A stretch of DNA of 5,249 nucleotides, taken from positions 18,845 through 24,093 of the forward strand of contig VYEH01000445.1 in the NCBI GenBank assembly GCA_009843005.1, in the 5' to 3' direction. The notes beneath the pieces are model-generated. The model was not told where the DNA came from. It saw nothing but the letters and a program-made list of their open reading frames with translations, and did not search any database. This document shows positions 1-5,249 of this stretch, one piece after another (the stretch's first letter is position 1; the number at the start of each line of letters is the position of its first letter). The position numbers were made by a program, and so were the translations under genes. Source of the stretch: Pseudomonadota bacterium. Lineage in GTDB: Bacteria; Pseudomonadota; Gammaproteobacteria; Steroidobacterales; Rariloculaceae.

Positions 1-614
1 CCGAGCGGCGAGTGCTCGCCGATCACGCCATAGCCGGGAATTGTGTAGCCGTAGCGTTGAAAGAAAACGTGGTTGAACCACTGACCGTAGACAGCCATCT
101 CGCGGACGCCGACGCGACGGTTGGCGATGCTGGGCGTGCCCTCGGTGGCATTGTAGAGATCATCGTAGACGGGTCCTGCAAGCAACCAGACTTCCCCCGC
201 CCCATCGCGAAGGTCGGCAAACACATCCGCAAGGCGGAAGATATCCGTGGTGCGCATCACCGCCATCCGCGTACCCACGGTGTGCGGAGGCGCAAATCCG
301 ACCCCGGGCCCCAGGGGCGTCGCCCACTCCAACACACGCAACAGGCCATGAGCGTCCGTCGCGCCGTTCTGCAAACGAATGCTTCGAAGCGCCGAATCAA
401 CCCCATAGACCCTGGCCGCCCGATCCGCCGGCATTTCCACCGATGCAATAACCGAAAAACCAAACTCCGCGAAATACGCAAGCGCGGGACCGGCATCCGC
501 CACGCCCACCATCACTTCATAGACACCGCTGATACCCGTATCGGGGGGCTCGGCCGCGCCGTTGTGCCAACCTGTCAGCAGACACAGCGCCAGCAATCTC
601 GTTATTCCGTTCAT
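1..614 (-). CDS. Exported two-module VOC (glyoxalase-fold) family protein, partial (C-terminus off the left edge)
   Basis: Seen: reading the minus strand from the ATG at 614 gives 204 codons without a stop up to the window edge, so the gene is 3'-truncated. GGAG lies 8 bases and GAGG 2 bases before the ATG, supporting this start. Residues 1-21 look like a Sec signal peptide: Arg6, a hydrophobic LLALCLLTG core, and likely cleavage after Ala21 (NGAA/EPP). Residues 31-55 (VYEVMVGVAD...FAEFGFSV) have the beta1-alpha1 pattern opening a vicinal-oxygen-chelate module, and residues 170-192 (VREMAVYG...FFQRYGYTI) repeat it. Family knowledge: VOC proteins include glyoxalases, ring-cleaving dioxygenases, isomerases and binding proteins, usually with a His metal ligand in beta1. 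Both modules here have Glu instead (Glu33, Glu172), so metal use and activity are uncertain. Export to the periplasm is inferred. It is transcribed away from the YciI gene. No specific enzyme can be named. Confidence 0.78.
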   Translation of the reverse strand, partial: MNGITRLLALCLLTGWHNGAAEPPDTGISGVYEVMVGVADAGPALAYFAEFGFSVIASVEMPADRAARVYGVDSALRSIRLQNGATDAHGLLRVLEWATPLGPGVGFAPPHTVGTRMAVMRTTDIFRLADVFADLRDGAGEVWLLAGPVYDDLYNATEGTPSIANRRVGVREMAVYGQWFNHVFFQRYGYTIPGYGVIGEHSPL

Positions 615-702
615 AACCTCTTCTCCGTATCGAATTCCAGAGTATTCATCAGTCCCGTCAAGCCGTCGTAGCGTCGCCGGTCGGCGCCGCACGCCTGACC
701 AC

Positions 703-722
703 ATGGGATAATCCCGTCCCAT
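703..722. repeat. Nested inverted repeat in the VOC-YciI intergenic gap
   Basis: ATGGGA (703-708) pairs with TCCCAT (717-722) across 8 bases. The inner GGGAT-A-ATCCC palindrome (705-715) overlaps the left arm. It lies between the divergently transcribed VOC gene and the possible small ORF at 743. It could be an operator or a small hairpin. The inner palindrome contains GATAAT, which resembles a -10 box, but no matching -35 element is visible. The function is unassigned. Confidence 0.3.
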
Positions 723-742
723 CGCATACCGGGGAAAGACCC

Positions 743-811
743 ATGGCCTCTGTTAACGTCGACCAACGTATCCGGCCCGACCTCGTGCGGCACAACGCCG
801 CAACGCTCTGA
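743..811 (+). CDS. Possible 22-codon small ORF upstream of the YciI gene
   Basis: ATG at 743 is preceded by GGGGA with 7 bases of spacing, a better ribosome-binding site than that of the next gene. The frame encodes MASVNVDQRIRPDLVRHNAATL and stops at TGA 809-811, only 7 bases before the YciI ATG at 819. That spacing would allow translational coupling. The peptide is hydrophilic with no membrane segment, and I recognise no family. It could be a leader peptide, the remnant of an eroded gene, or chance. The main support is the ribosome-binding site and its tight placement before the next gene. Confidence 0.25.
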   Translation: MASVNVDQRIRPDLVRHNAATL

Positions 812-818
812 GCACCTC

Positions 819-1124
819 ATGACCTGGCTGGTCATTTGCCGTGACGTCGCCGATTCCGGTGCACTGCGCCGGCGCCATCTCGAGCGTCATCTGGCCTATA
901 TCGAATCGGTGATGGACCGGATCGCTGTCGCCGGCCCCCTCGCAAGGACAGTCGACGGCGACTTTGCAGGCAGTTTTTTCGTCTACCTCACCGATGACCG
1001 GGCAGATGCGGAGTCCCTGCTTCACGACGATCCCTACTTTGAAGCAGGCCTGTACAGGGAAGTGGAGTTTCATGCCTTTCGTGCCGTTGCCGGCGCCTGG
1101 GTGGGCGGCGCCGCCTGGCGCTGA
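819..1124 (+). CDS. YciI family protein (YCII-related / DGPF-type small alpha-beta protein)
   Basis: The 101-residue product matches the family's usual length of about 95-100. Visible landmarks are an opening beta strand (WLVICRD, 3-9), the RxxHLAYIES helix with the family's conserved His (His24), the AGPL turn (38-41) with Asp33 just before it, the GSFFVY strand (51-56), the DPYFEAGLY segment (71-79) and a final strand (VEFHAF, 82-87). Family knowledge: YciI proteins share a dimeric ferredoxin-like fold with muconolactone isomerase-type proteins, and a His-Asp pair has been proposed as an active site. No physiological reaction is well established. Cytoplasmic, as no signal peptide is seen. 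The start at 819 is the first ATG and covers the whole fold, but its own Shine-Dalgarno is weak (GAG only), so coupling to the short ORF ending at 811 is possible. It converges on the GntR gene, whose stop is 28 bases away. A role with its neighbours is not evident. Confidence 0.85.
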   Translation: MTWLVICRDVADSGALRRRHLERHLAYIESVMDRIAVAGPLARTVDGDFAGSFFVYLTDDRADAESLLHDDPYFEAGLYREVEFHAFRAVAGAWVGGAAWR

Positions 1125-1152
1125 TCCGTCTGACCCGGCCTGCTACGGGCTG

Positions 1153-1956
1153 TTAGTCGATTTTCAGGTCCATCTCGTACTGGAAATGTAGCGGGTTATA
1201 GAGCACGTGCAGGTGGTCGTGCATGTGTTCGCCGTCGGAGTGCTTGTTGAACGAGCGGCGTGTAAGGCTTAACAGGGCGCTGCCGGGCTTGACGTTGAGC
1301 GCCTCGGATACCTCGGCGCTGGCCTCGGTCGCACTGAGGGTCTGGGTGACGTGCGTCACTTCCAGGCCCTTTTCCCGGAAATAGGACAGCCGGGGCGTGT
1401 TTTCGAAGATCGCCGGGTCCGCTGGAATATCCACTCCCGCAGTCCAGCTCACGTAGTAACCGAAATCCAGTTTGTCCCGCTGACGGACGCGGATGAGGTG
1501 CAGTGCCTGTTCGCCCGGCTTGAGCCCGAGTTCGTCGCGGATCGCCTGGGGCGGCTCCTGCAGGCTGCAACGGATGACCCGGGCTCGGCTGTTCCTCGCC
1601 ATGGTTTCGATTTCCTGCAGCATGCCCACCAGCGGCGCTTTCACCGGCCGGGGCGAATACTTGTAGGTCACGTGAGTGCCCTTGCCTCGACGGCGCTCGA
1701 GCAATCCCTCCCCGGCCAGATCGTCCATGGCCCGTTTGGCCGTGATCCTTGACACGCTGAACAACGTCGCCAGCACCTCCTCGGTGGGCATTCGGGTACC
1801 GAACGGCAGCGTGCCGTCCAGAATGAGGGTCTTCAGCAGGCTGTAGAGCTGAAAATACAGCGGCGTGGGCGAATTCTTGTCCAGTTCCTTGAACTGGGAT
1901 TCACCCAACAGGGTATCGAATGCGGTCACGGGCAAGCCCTGATATTGGTTCCGCAT
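1153..1956 (-). CDS. GntR family transcriptional regulator, HutC subfamily (UTRA domain)
   Basis: A 267-residue cytoplasmic DNA-binding regulator, within the usual length range for the subfamily. Residues 31-98 form a typical GntR winged helix: PLYFQLYSLLKTLI, then FGTRMPTEEVLATLFSVSR, then the recognition helix ITAKRAMDDLAGEGLLERRRG and the wing GKGTHV. Residues about 110-262 fit a UTRA effector-binding domain, with an LxLKPGEQALHLIRVR strand, a second VKPGSALLSLTRRSF half and the closing YNPLHFQYEMDL. Family knowledge: HutC-type members are mostly repressors released by a small ligand, often a substrate or intermediate of the neighbouring pathway. It diverges from the MFS/CoA-transferase operon, so control of that operon and of itself is likely but inferred. 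Start choice is uncertain. ATG 1956 has no Shine-Dalgarno and overlaps an operator-like repeat. GTG at 1929 (Val10) has AGGG 7 bases upstream and keeps the whole DNA-binding domain. Confidence 0.93.
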   Translation of the reverse strand: MRNQYQGLPVTAFDTLLGESQFKELDKNSPTPLYFQLYSLLKTLILDGTLPFGTRMPTEEVLATLFSVSRITAKRAMDDLAGEGLLERRRGKGTHVTYKYSPRPVKAPLVGMLQEIETMARNSRARVIRCSLQEPPQAIRDELGLKPGEQALHLIRVRQRDKLDFGYYVSWTAGVDIPADPAIFENTPRLSYFREKGLEVTHVTQTLSATEASAEVSEALNVKPGSALLSLTRRSFNKHSDGEHMHDHLHVLYNPLHFQYEMDLKID

Positions 1957-2060
1957 AATGATATATCAACTACAGCGTAACCCGGAAGTAAGAGCACGTC
2001 CTTGGTAAAGATGTGCCCTGTTTGCAAGTTACGCTTAATGATAATACATTAGGTCATTAT
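1952..2060. promoter_or_regulatory. Divergent control region with repeated operator-like sites (probable GntR operators)
   Basis: This AT-rich stretch sits in otherwise GC-rich DNA. CGCATAATGATATATCA (1952-1968) and CGCTTAATGATAATACA (2032-2048) match at 13 of 17 positions and lie exactly 80 bases apart. The first contains the perfect palindrome TGATATATCA (1959-1968) and covers the GntR start codon. The second extends to TAATG-N6-CATTA (2036-2051). TCATTA at 2054-2059 supplies a third, inverted TAATGA. GCGTAAC (1975-1981) and GTTACGC (2028-2034) form an outer inverted repeat. GntR regulators bind short palindromes, so these are the natural candidates. The match to a specific HutC consensus is not convincing, so the assignment rests on position and repetition. 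Confidence 0.55.
2022..2050 (+). promoter_or_regulatory. Possible sigma70-type promoter for the MFS operon
   Basis: TTGCAA (2022-2027) and TACATT (2045-2050) each match 4 of 6 consensus positions at the ideal 17-base spacing. The operator-like repeat TAATGATAATACATTA covers the -10 end, which would suit repression. TAATAC and GATAAT nearby are alternative -10 boxes but have poor spacing to any -35. The call is weak without transcript data. Confidence 0.3.
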
Positions 2061-2092
2061 CCACCGCCGTCGAGAAGTACCCGGACCGCACC

Positions 2093-3415
2093 GTGATCGG
2101 GACGCAGACCAACAGGATCTACCCGTGGTTCATCGCCGTGTTCGCGGGCATCGCGCTGATGGTCAGCAACGGCCAGACCATCTCCGGCCTGTCGGTCTAC
2201 GACGTGGAGTTCATCAACGAGTTCGGCTGGTCCAGGGGCGAGATCAAGCTCCGGGACATGGTGACGCTGCTGCTTGCGGGGCTTGCCGCGCCCTTCGTCG
2301 GTGTGCTGCTGGATCGATACGGGGTGCGCCGGTGCATGCTCGCCGGCTGGGGCGTGCTCATCCTGAGCTATTTTGCCTACAGTCGGCTTGGCAGTCTCAC
2401 CGGGCTGTACCTGATCCACGCCGCCTTCGCGCTGGTGCTGGTGGTCTGCGGGCTCAATGCCGCGGTTATCCTGGTGTCCAAGTGGTTCACACGCTACCGG
2501 GGCACGGCGATTGGCATCGCACTCATGGGTACGAGCATGGGCGGCATCGTGTTTCCCCAGTATGGCACCGCCATGATTGAACTGCTGGACTGGCGTGGCG
2601 CCTTCGCCTGGGGCAGCCTCTTTCCGGCGGTGCTGCTGCTGATCACCTGGTTCGCGGTGCGCGAAGCGCCGCCACCGGTTCGGCCGGCAGCAAGCGCCGA
2701 CGCTGCCGGAGCGGCGCCGGAATCCGATGCCGACGACACTTCCGGAGCGGCTGCGGCTGCCGGTCCTGCGACGCACGCCGGCGCAGGGTTTCCGCCCGGC
2801 GGCGGGGTGAGCTTCGCCACCGCATTGCGAAGCCCCACGTTCTGGGCGTTGGCGGTGATCGCGATGACCACCTTCTACACCGTCCTGGGCGTGCAGGCCC
2901 ACATCTTCCTCTACATGAGCGATGCGCAGTTCGATGCGCGCACCGCGACCAACGCCGTCAGCCTGTTCTTTTTCTGTGCCCTGGTGGGCAAGTTCGTCTT
3001 TGGGCTCGCGAGCGACTTTCTGAATCCGAGAAGGGTGTTCTTCGGGAACATTCTGGTCATGCTCATCGGCTCGCTGATTCTGGTGCGCATGGACATCGCC
3101 TTGATCTGGGTCGCCGTGGTGACCTTTGGCCTGGGTTGGGGCGGGGTCTACACCGTGCTGCAGCTCACGGTCATGAACACGTTCGGCACGCGCGACGCGG
3201 GCAAGATACTGGGCACCATCACCGTGCTCGACGCCACCGGCGGCGGGCTGGGCATCTGGTTGACCGGCGTGATCTACGACGCCACCGGCAGTTACGAGAT
3301 CCCCTTCCTGATCTTTGCGGGACTGATACTGATCGCCCTGGCCGCGCTCACCCGTGTGCGCCCCCTGGCGGCGCAGGCGGCCCCCGGGACCGGCGCGGCC
3401 CAATCCGCCGGCTGA
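2093..3415 (+). CDS. MFS transporter, probable organic-acid (monocarboxylate/OFA-like) permease
   Basis: A 440-residue inner-membrane protein with about 12 predicted helices: roughly 9-30, 55-75, 81-98, 103-127, 135-157, 168-188, then 249-272, 286-306, 315-333, 336-358, 372-394 and 402-420. The MFS signature motif A is clear at 70-80 (GVLLDRYGVRR), and a degenerate copy follows helix 8 at 304-314 (GLASDFLNPRR). The W-S-R-G-E pattern at 46-50 is typical of monocarboxylate/OFA-type members. The central loop (about 189-245) is unusually Ala/Pro/Gly-rich. Substrate is unknown; a carboxylate is inferred from the CoA-transferase two genes downstream. The start is GTG at 2093, with only a distant GAGAAG upstream. 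The frame stays open back to 2045 without a common start codon, and the first in-frame ATG (codon 23) would cut helix 1. It is first in an operon diverging from the GntR gene and ends 15 bases before the next start. Confidence 0.9.
   Translation: MIGTQTNRIYPWFIAVFAGIALMVSNGQTISGLSVYDVEFINEFGWSRGEIKLRDMVTLLLAGLAAPFVGVLLDRYGVRRCMLAGWGVLILSYFAYSRLGSLTGLYLIHAAFALVLVVCGLNAAVILVSKWFTRYRGTAIGIALMGTSMGGIVFPQYGTAMIELLDWRGAFAWGSLFPAVLLLITWFAVREAPPPVRPAASADAAGAAPESDADDTSGAAAAAGPATHAGAGFPPGGGVSFATALRSPTFWALAVIAMTTFYTVLGVQAHIFLYMSDAQFDARTATNAVSLFFFCALVGKFVFGLASDFLNPRRVFFGNILVMLIGSLILVRMDIALIWVAVVTFGLGWGGVYTVLQLTVMNTFGTRDAGKILGTITVLDATGGGLGIWLTGVIYDATGSYEIPFLIFAGLILIALAALTRVRPLAAQAAPGTGAAQSAG
2706..2751 (+). 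repeat. Short in-frame direct repeat in the MFS central-loop coding sequence
   Basis: CCGGAGCGGC occurs at 2706-2715 and again at 2742-2751, 36 bases (12 codons) apart and in the same frame. It lies within the Ala/Gly/Pro/Asp-rich inter-domain loop of the transporter. Such repeats can drive length change in this loop by slippage. Chance recurrence in GC-rich low-complexity coding DNA is equally possible. Confidence 0.35.
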
Positions 3416-3430
3416 CCCTGGAGAAATGAC

Positions 3431-4111
3431 ATGCCCATAGCGGAAGTCCTGGTGCTGCGATGGCTGCACATACTGGCGATGGTGTACTGGCTGGGAGGCG
3501 AATGGGGCGTATTCCAGACCTCGCGCCATGTCGTTGACCCCAGCCTCTCCATGGAGGAACGGCGCCGGCACATGGAGACGGCCTACCGCATCGACATTCT
3601 CGCCAGGACGGGCATCATCCTGCTGCTGCCGCTCGGCCTGCACATGGGCAACATGTATGGACTGCAGCCTTTCGGAGGCCCTTGGCTTTGGGGCATGTGG
3701 GTGGCGTTCGGCGGCTGGCTGGGGCTGTGCTGGGCCGCCTTCGCCCATCGCGAGACCGACCTGGGCGTTCGCCTGACCCTATGGGACGAGCGCATCCGCT
3801 ATTTCGTCATTCCGGTTCTGCTTGTGTCGGCCGTGCTGTCGCTGCTCGGTCTTGGGCCGTTCCTGGCCGGGCCGGGCCTGATGTGGTTCTCATACAAGAT
3901 ACTGATTTACAGCCTGCTGCTTGTCATCGGGCTGTACCTGCGCTTCGTCATGCGGGAGTGGACCCAACTCTTCCGCGTATTGGCCGAAGGCCCCAACACG
4001 GAGGTGGAGCGGAAGCTTGCAAAATCCCTGCGGTTCGGCAAGCGGCTGGCGTACGTGTACTGGGTGGGCATCGCCGCCACCGCGTTTCTCGGCACGACCA
4101 AGTTCATCTAG
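3431..4111 (+). CDS. Six-helix integral membrane protein of unknown function (CopD-like in appearance)
   Basis: The 226-residue product has hydrophobic segments at about 6-28, 55-74, 84-104, 122-144, 152-173 and 204-221. The first carries RWLHILAMVYWLGGEWG, with His13 followed by a W-x-G-G turn. The fifth carries MWFSYKILIYSLLLVIGLYLRF, with Lys156 before the helix. These two patterns recall CopD/DUF2269-type membrane proteins and the membrane part of some urate-oxidase-like proteins. The resemblance is by eye and may be distant. Other His residues (33, 47, 71, 106) lie near helix ends and might bind metal or heme, which is speculation. No signal peptide beyond helix 1 and no soluble domain are seen. 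GGAG at 3420-3423 lies 7 bases before the ATG, a strong start. It sits 15 bases after the MFS stop and 9 bases before the CoA-transferase ATG, so it is almost certainly co-transcribed. It could be a transporter accessory subunit or a redox-linked membrane protein. Confidence 0.82.
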   Translation: MPIAEVLVLRWLHILAMVYWLGGEWGVFQTSRHVVDPSLSMEERRRHMETAYRIDILARTGIILLLPLGLHMGNMYGLQPFGGPWLWGMWVAFGGWLGLCWAAFAHRETDLGVRLTLWDERIRYFVIPVLLVSAVLSLLGLGPFLAGPGLMWFSYKILIYSLLLVIGLYLRFVMREWTQLFRVLAEGPNTEVERKLAKSLRFGKRLAYVYWVGIAATAFLGTTKFI

Positions 4112-4120
4112 TTGACGGGC

Positions 4121-5249
4121 ATGGCGCAAGCACTGGAAGGGGTCCGCATTCTGGATCTCACGCACATGCTCTCGGGTCCCTACGCCAGCATGATCCTGGC
4201 GGACCTGGGCGCGGAAACCATCAAGGTTGAGCCTCTCGCCGGCGAGGGCACCCGGCGGCTGCTGGCTAACGACCCGAAGAATTCCCTGGACGGCATGGGC
4301 GCCTATTTCCTGACCCTCAACCGCAACAAGAAGAGCATCGCCATCGACCTGAAGAAGGAGCGGGGACTAAAACTGTTCCACGAACTGGTGGGCGTCTCCG
4401 ACATCGTGATCAGCAACTTCACCCCCGGCGTGCCGGAGCGGCTGGGTATCGACTACGCGTCGCTTTCTTCCATCAACCCCCGCATCATCGCCTGCACCGT
4501 GACCGGGTTCGGCGCAAGCGGCCCCGGCCACCGGCGTCCAGCCTTCGACCAGGTCGCCCAGGCCACCGGCGGCGGCATGTCCATCACCGGTCCGGATCGG
4601 GAACACCCCGTTCGCGCAGGGATACCCATCGGCGACCTGGGCGGCGGCATGTTTGGCGTGATGGGTATCCTGGCGGCGCTGTACGAACGCGAACGCAGCG
4701 GCCGCGGCCAGGAGGTGGACATCTCCATGCTCGACGGGCAGATCTCCATGCTCAACTACATGGCGACCATGCACTTCCTGTCCGGCGAAAACCCCTACCC
4801 CATCGGCAACTCGCACTTCGTCCACGTCCCCTACAACACCTTCGCCTGCGCCGACGGGTTCATCGTGATCGCCGTGATCACGGACAACTTCTGGCAGAAC
4901 CTCAAACAGGTGCTCGGCTGCGAGGATCTTGACGTGCCGGAGTACGACACTCAGCCTGGCCGCTGGCGTGATCGTGAATTCATCAACCGCCGCCTGAACG
5001 AGGTGCTGAGCCGCGATACCTGCGCCAACTGGTTGCGGCGCCTGGAGGAGCAGCGCATTCCCTGCGCCCCCGTGAATTCCTTCGCACAGGCGCTGTCCGA
5101 TCCGCAGGTGCTGCATCGCAACATGGTGGTGGAATTGCAGCACCCCTCGGGCAGCCGCACCCGCGGACCCGGCAACCCGATCAAGCTCTCCCGCACTCGG
5201 GGGGAAACATTCACTGCGGCGCCCACCCGGGGACTACACACCGACGACG
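4121..5249 (+). CDS. Family III acyl-CoA transferase (CaiB/BaiF family), partial (3' end off the right edge)
   Basis: From ATG 4121 the frame runs 376 codons to the window edge. Family members are usually about 390-410 residues, so only the last few tens are missing. Landmarks: LEGVRILDLTHMLSGPYASMILADLGAE at the N-terminus, IKVEP (34-38), NRNKKSIAIDLK (68-78), SDIVISNFTPGVPERLGI (93-110), then GIPIGDLGGG with the predicted catalytic Asp172, ALYERERSGRGQEVDISMLD (186-205) and the late IPCAPV segment (313-318). Family knowledge: class III enzymes transfer CoA between carboxylates through an aspartyl-CoA thioester; members act on oxalate/formate, carnitine, bile acids, succinate/hydroxy-acids and aromatic acids. 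The acyl substrate here cannot be told. It is a cytoplasmic enzyme, third in the operon after the MFS and membrane-protein genes, suggesting CoA activation of an imported acid. An in-frame TTG at 4112 could add three residues; the Shine-Dalgarno before ATG 4121 is weak, which suggests coupling to the upstream stop at 4111. Confidence 0.93.
   Translation, partial: MAQALEGVRILDLTHMLSGPYASMILADLGAETIKVEPLAGEGTRRLLANDPKNSLDGMGAYFLTLNRNKKSIAIDLKKERGLKLFHELVGVSDIVISNFTPGVPERLGIDYASLSSINPRIIACTVTGFGASGPGHRRPAFDQVAQATGGGMSITGPDREHPVRAGIPIGDLGGGMFGVMGILAALYERERSGRGQEVDISMLDGQISMLNYMATMHFLSGENPYPIGNSHFVHVPYNTFACADGFIVIAVITDNFWQNLKQVLGCEDLDVPEYDTQPGRWRDREFINRRLNEVLSRDTCANWLRRLEEQRIPCAPVNSFAQALSDPQVLHRNMVVELQHPSGSRTRGPGNPIKLSRTRGETFTAAPTRGLHTDD

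Noticed and set aside
640..665. TTGACG-like -35 box on the minus strand upstream of the VOC gene
   Set aside because: No acceptable -10 box lies 16-18 bases downstream, so the promoter cannot be supported.
12..671. 219-codon ORF on the plus strand at the left edge
   Set aside because: It is antisense to the VOC gene, which has a ribosome-binding site, a signal peptide and two recognisable modules. The plus-strand product is His/Arg-rich without domain features.
611..835. 74-codon minus-strand ORF between the VOC and YciI genes
   Set aside because: It overlaps the VOC ribosome-binding site and start and the YciI start. It has no clear ribosome-binding site and no recognisable composition.
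1134..1149. Possible terminator hairpin between the convergent YciI and GntR genes (CCCG...CGGG)
   Set aside because: The stem is only 4 base pairs with an 8-base loop and there is no proper U-tract. A terminator may exist in this 28-base gap but the sequence does not show one.
1351..1752. 133-codon plus-strand ORF inside the GntR gene
   Set aside because: It lies wholly antisense to the winged-helix and UTRA coding region and has no family features.
2057..3748. 563-codon ORF on the minus strand across the MFS and membrane-protein genes
   Set aside because: Its product is Gln/His/Arg/Gly/Asp-rich with no fold pattern, as expected for the antisense of GC-rich genes for hydrophobic proteins. 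The plus-strand genes have helices, MFS motif A and a good ribosome-binding site.
4367..5143. 258-codon ORF on the minus strand inside the CoA-transferase
   Set aside because: It is the antisense shadow of a clear CaiB/BaiF coding frame; its product is His/Gly/Val/Ala-rich with no recognisable motif.

Overview
The window is GC-rich (about 60% or more by eye) and densely coded, with short intergenic gaps and Shine-Dalgarno-type starts. It looks like bacterial chromosome, most likely from a Pseudomonadota lineage (gamma- or betaproteobacterial style). That placement is inferred from gene families and composition, because no phylogenetic marker is present. I see no rRNA, tRNA, CRISPR array, insertion sequence, integrase or phage gene.

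Layout, left to right. Positions 1-614 (minus strand) hold the N-terminal 204 codons of an exported protein with two VOC/glyoxalase-fold modules; its C-terminus lies off the left edge. A gap of about 200 bases follows, with a nested palindrome (703-722) and a possible 22-codon ORF (743-811). Next is a small YciI-family protein on the plus strand (819-1124). It converges on a GntR/HutC-type regulator with a UTRA ligand-binding domain on the minus strand (1153-1956). A 136-base AT-rich divergent control region (1957-2092) separates the regulator from three genes on the plus strand: an MFS transporter (2093-3415, GTG start), a six-helix membrane protein with a CopD-like look (3431-4111), and a family III (CaiB/BaiF) acyl-CoA transferase (4121 to the right edge, about 376 codons, only the extreme C-terminus missing).

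How it fits together (inference): the MFS protein imports an organic acid, the class III CoA-transferase moves CoA onto it or a derivative, and the divergent GntR/UTRA regulator senses the substrate or a metabolite. The regulator would control both itself and the operon through repeated TAATGATA-type sites, one lying over its own start codon and one next to the operon's presumed promoter. The membrane protein between transporter and CoA-transferase has no obvious role and is the least explained part. Gaps of 15 and 9 bases between the three plus-strand genes argue for one operon. The substrate cannot be read from the sequence.

Nothing here is clearly a wholly new system. The best leads are the acid-uptake/CoA-activation module with its unexplained membrane protein, the paired operator-like repeats, and the exported double-VOC protein with Glu where a His metal ligand would be usual.
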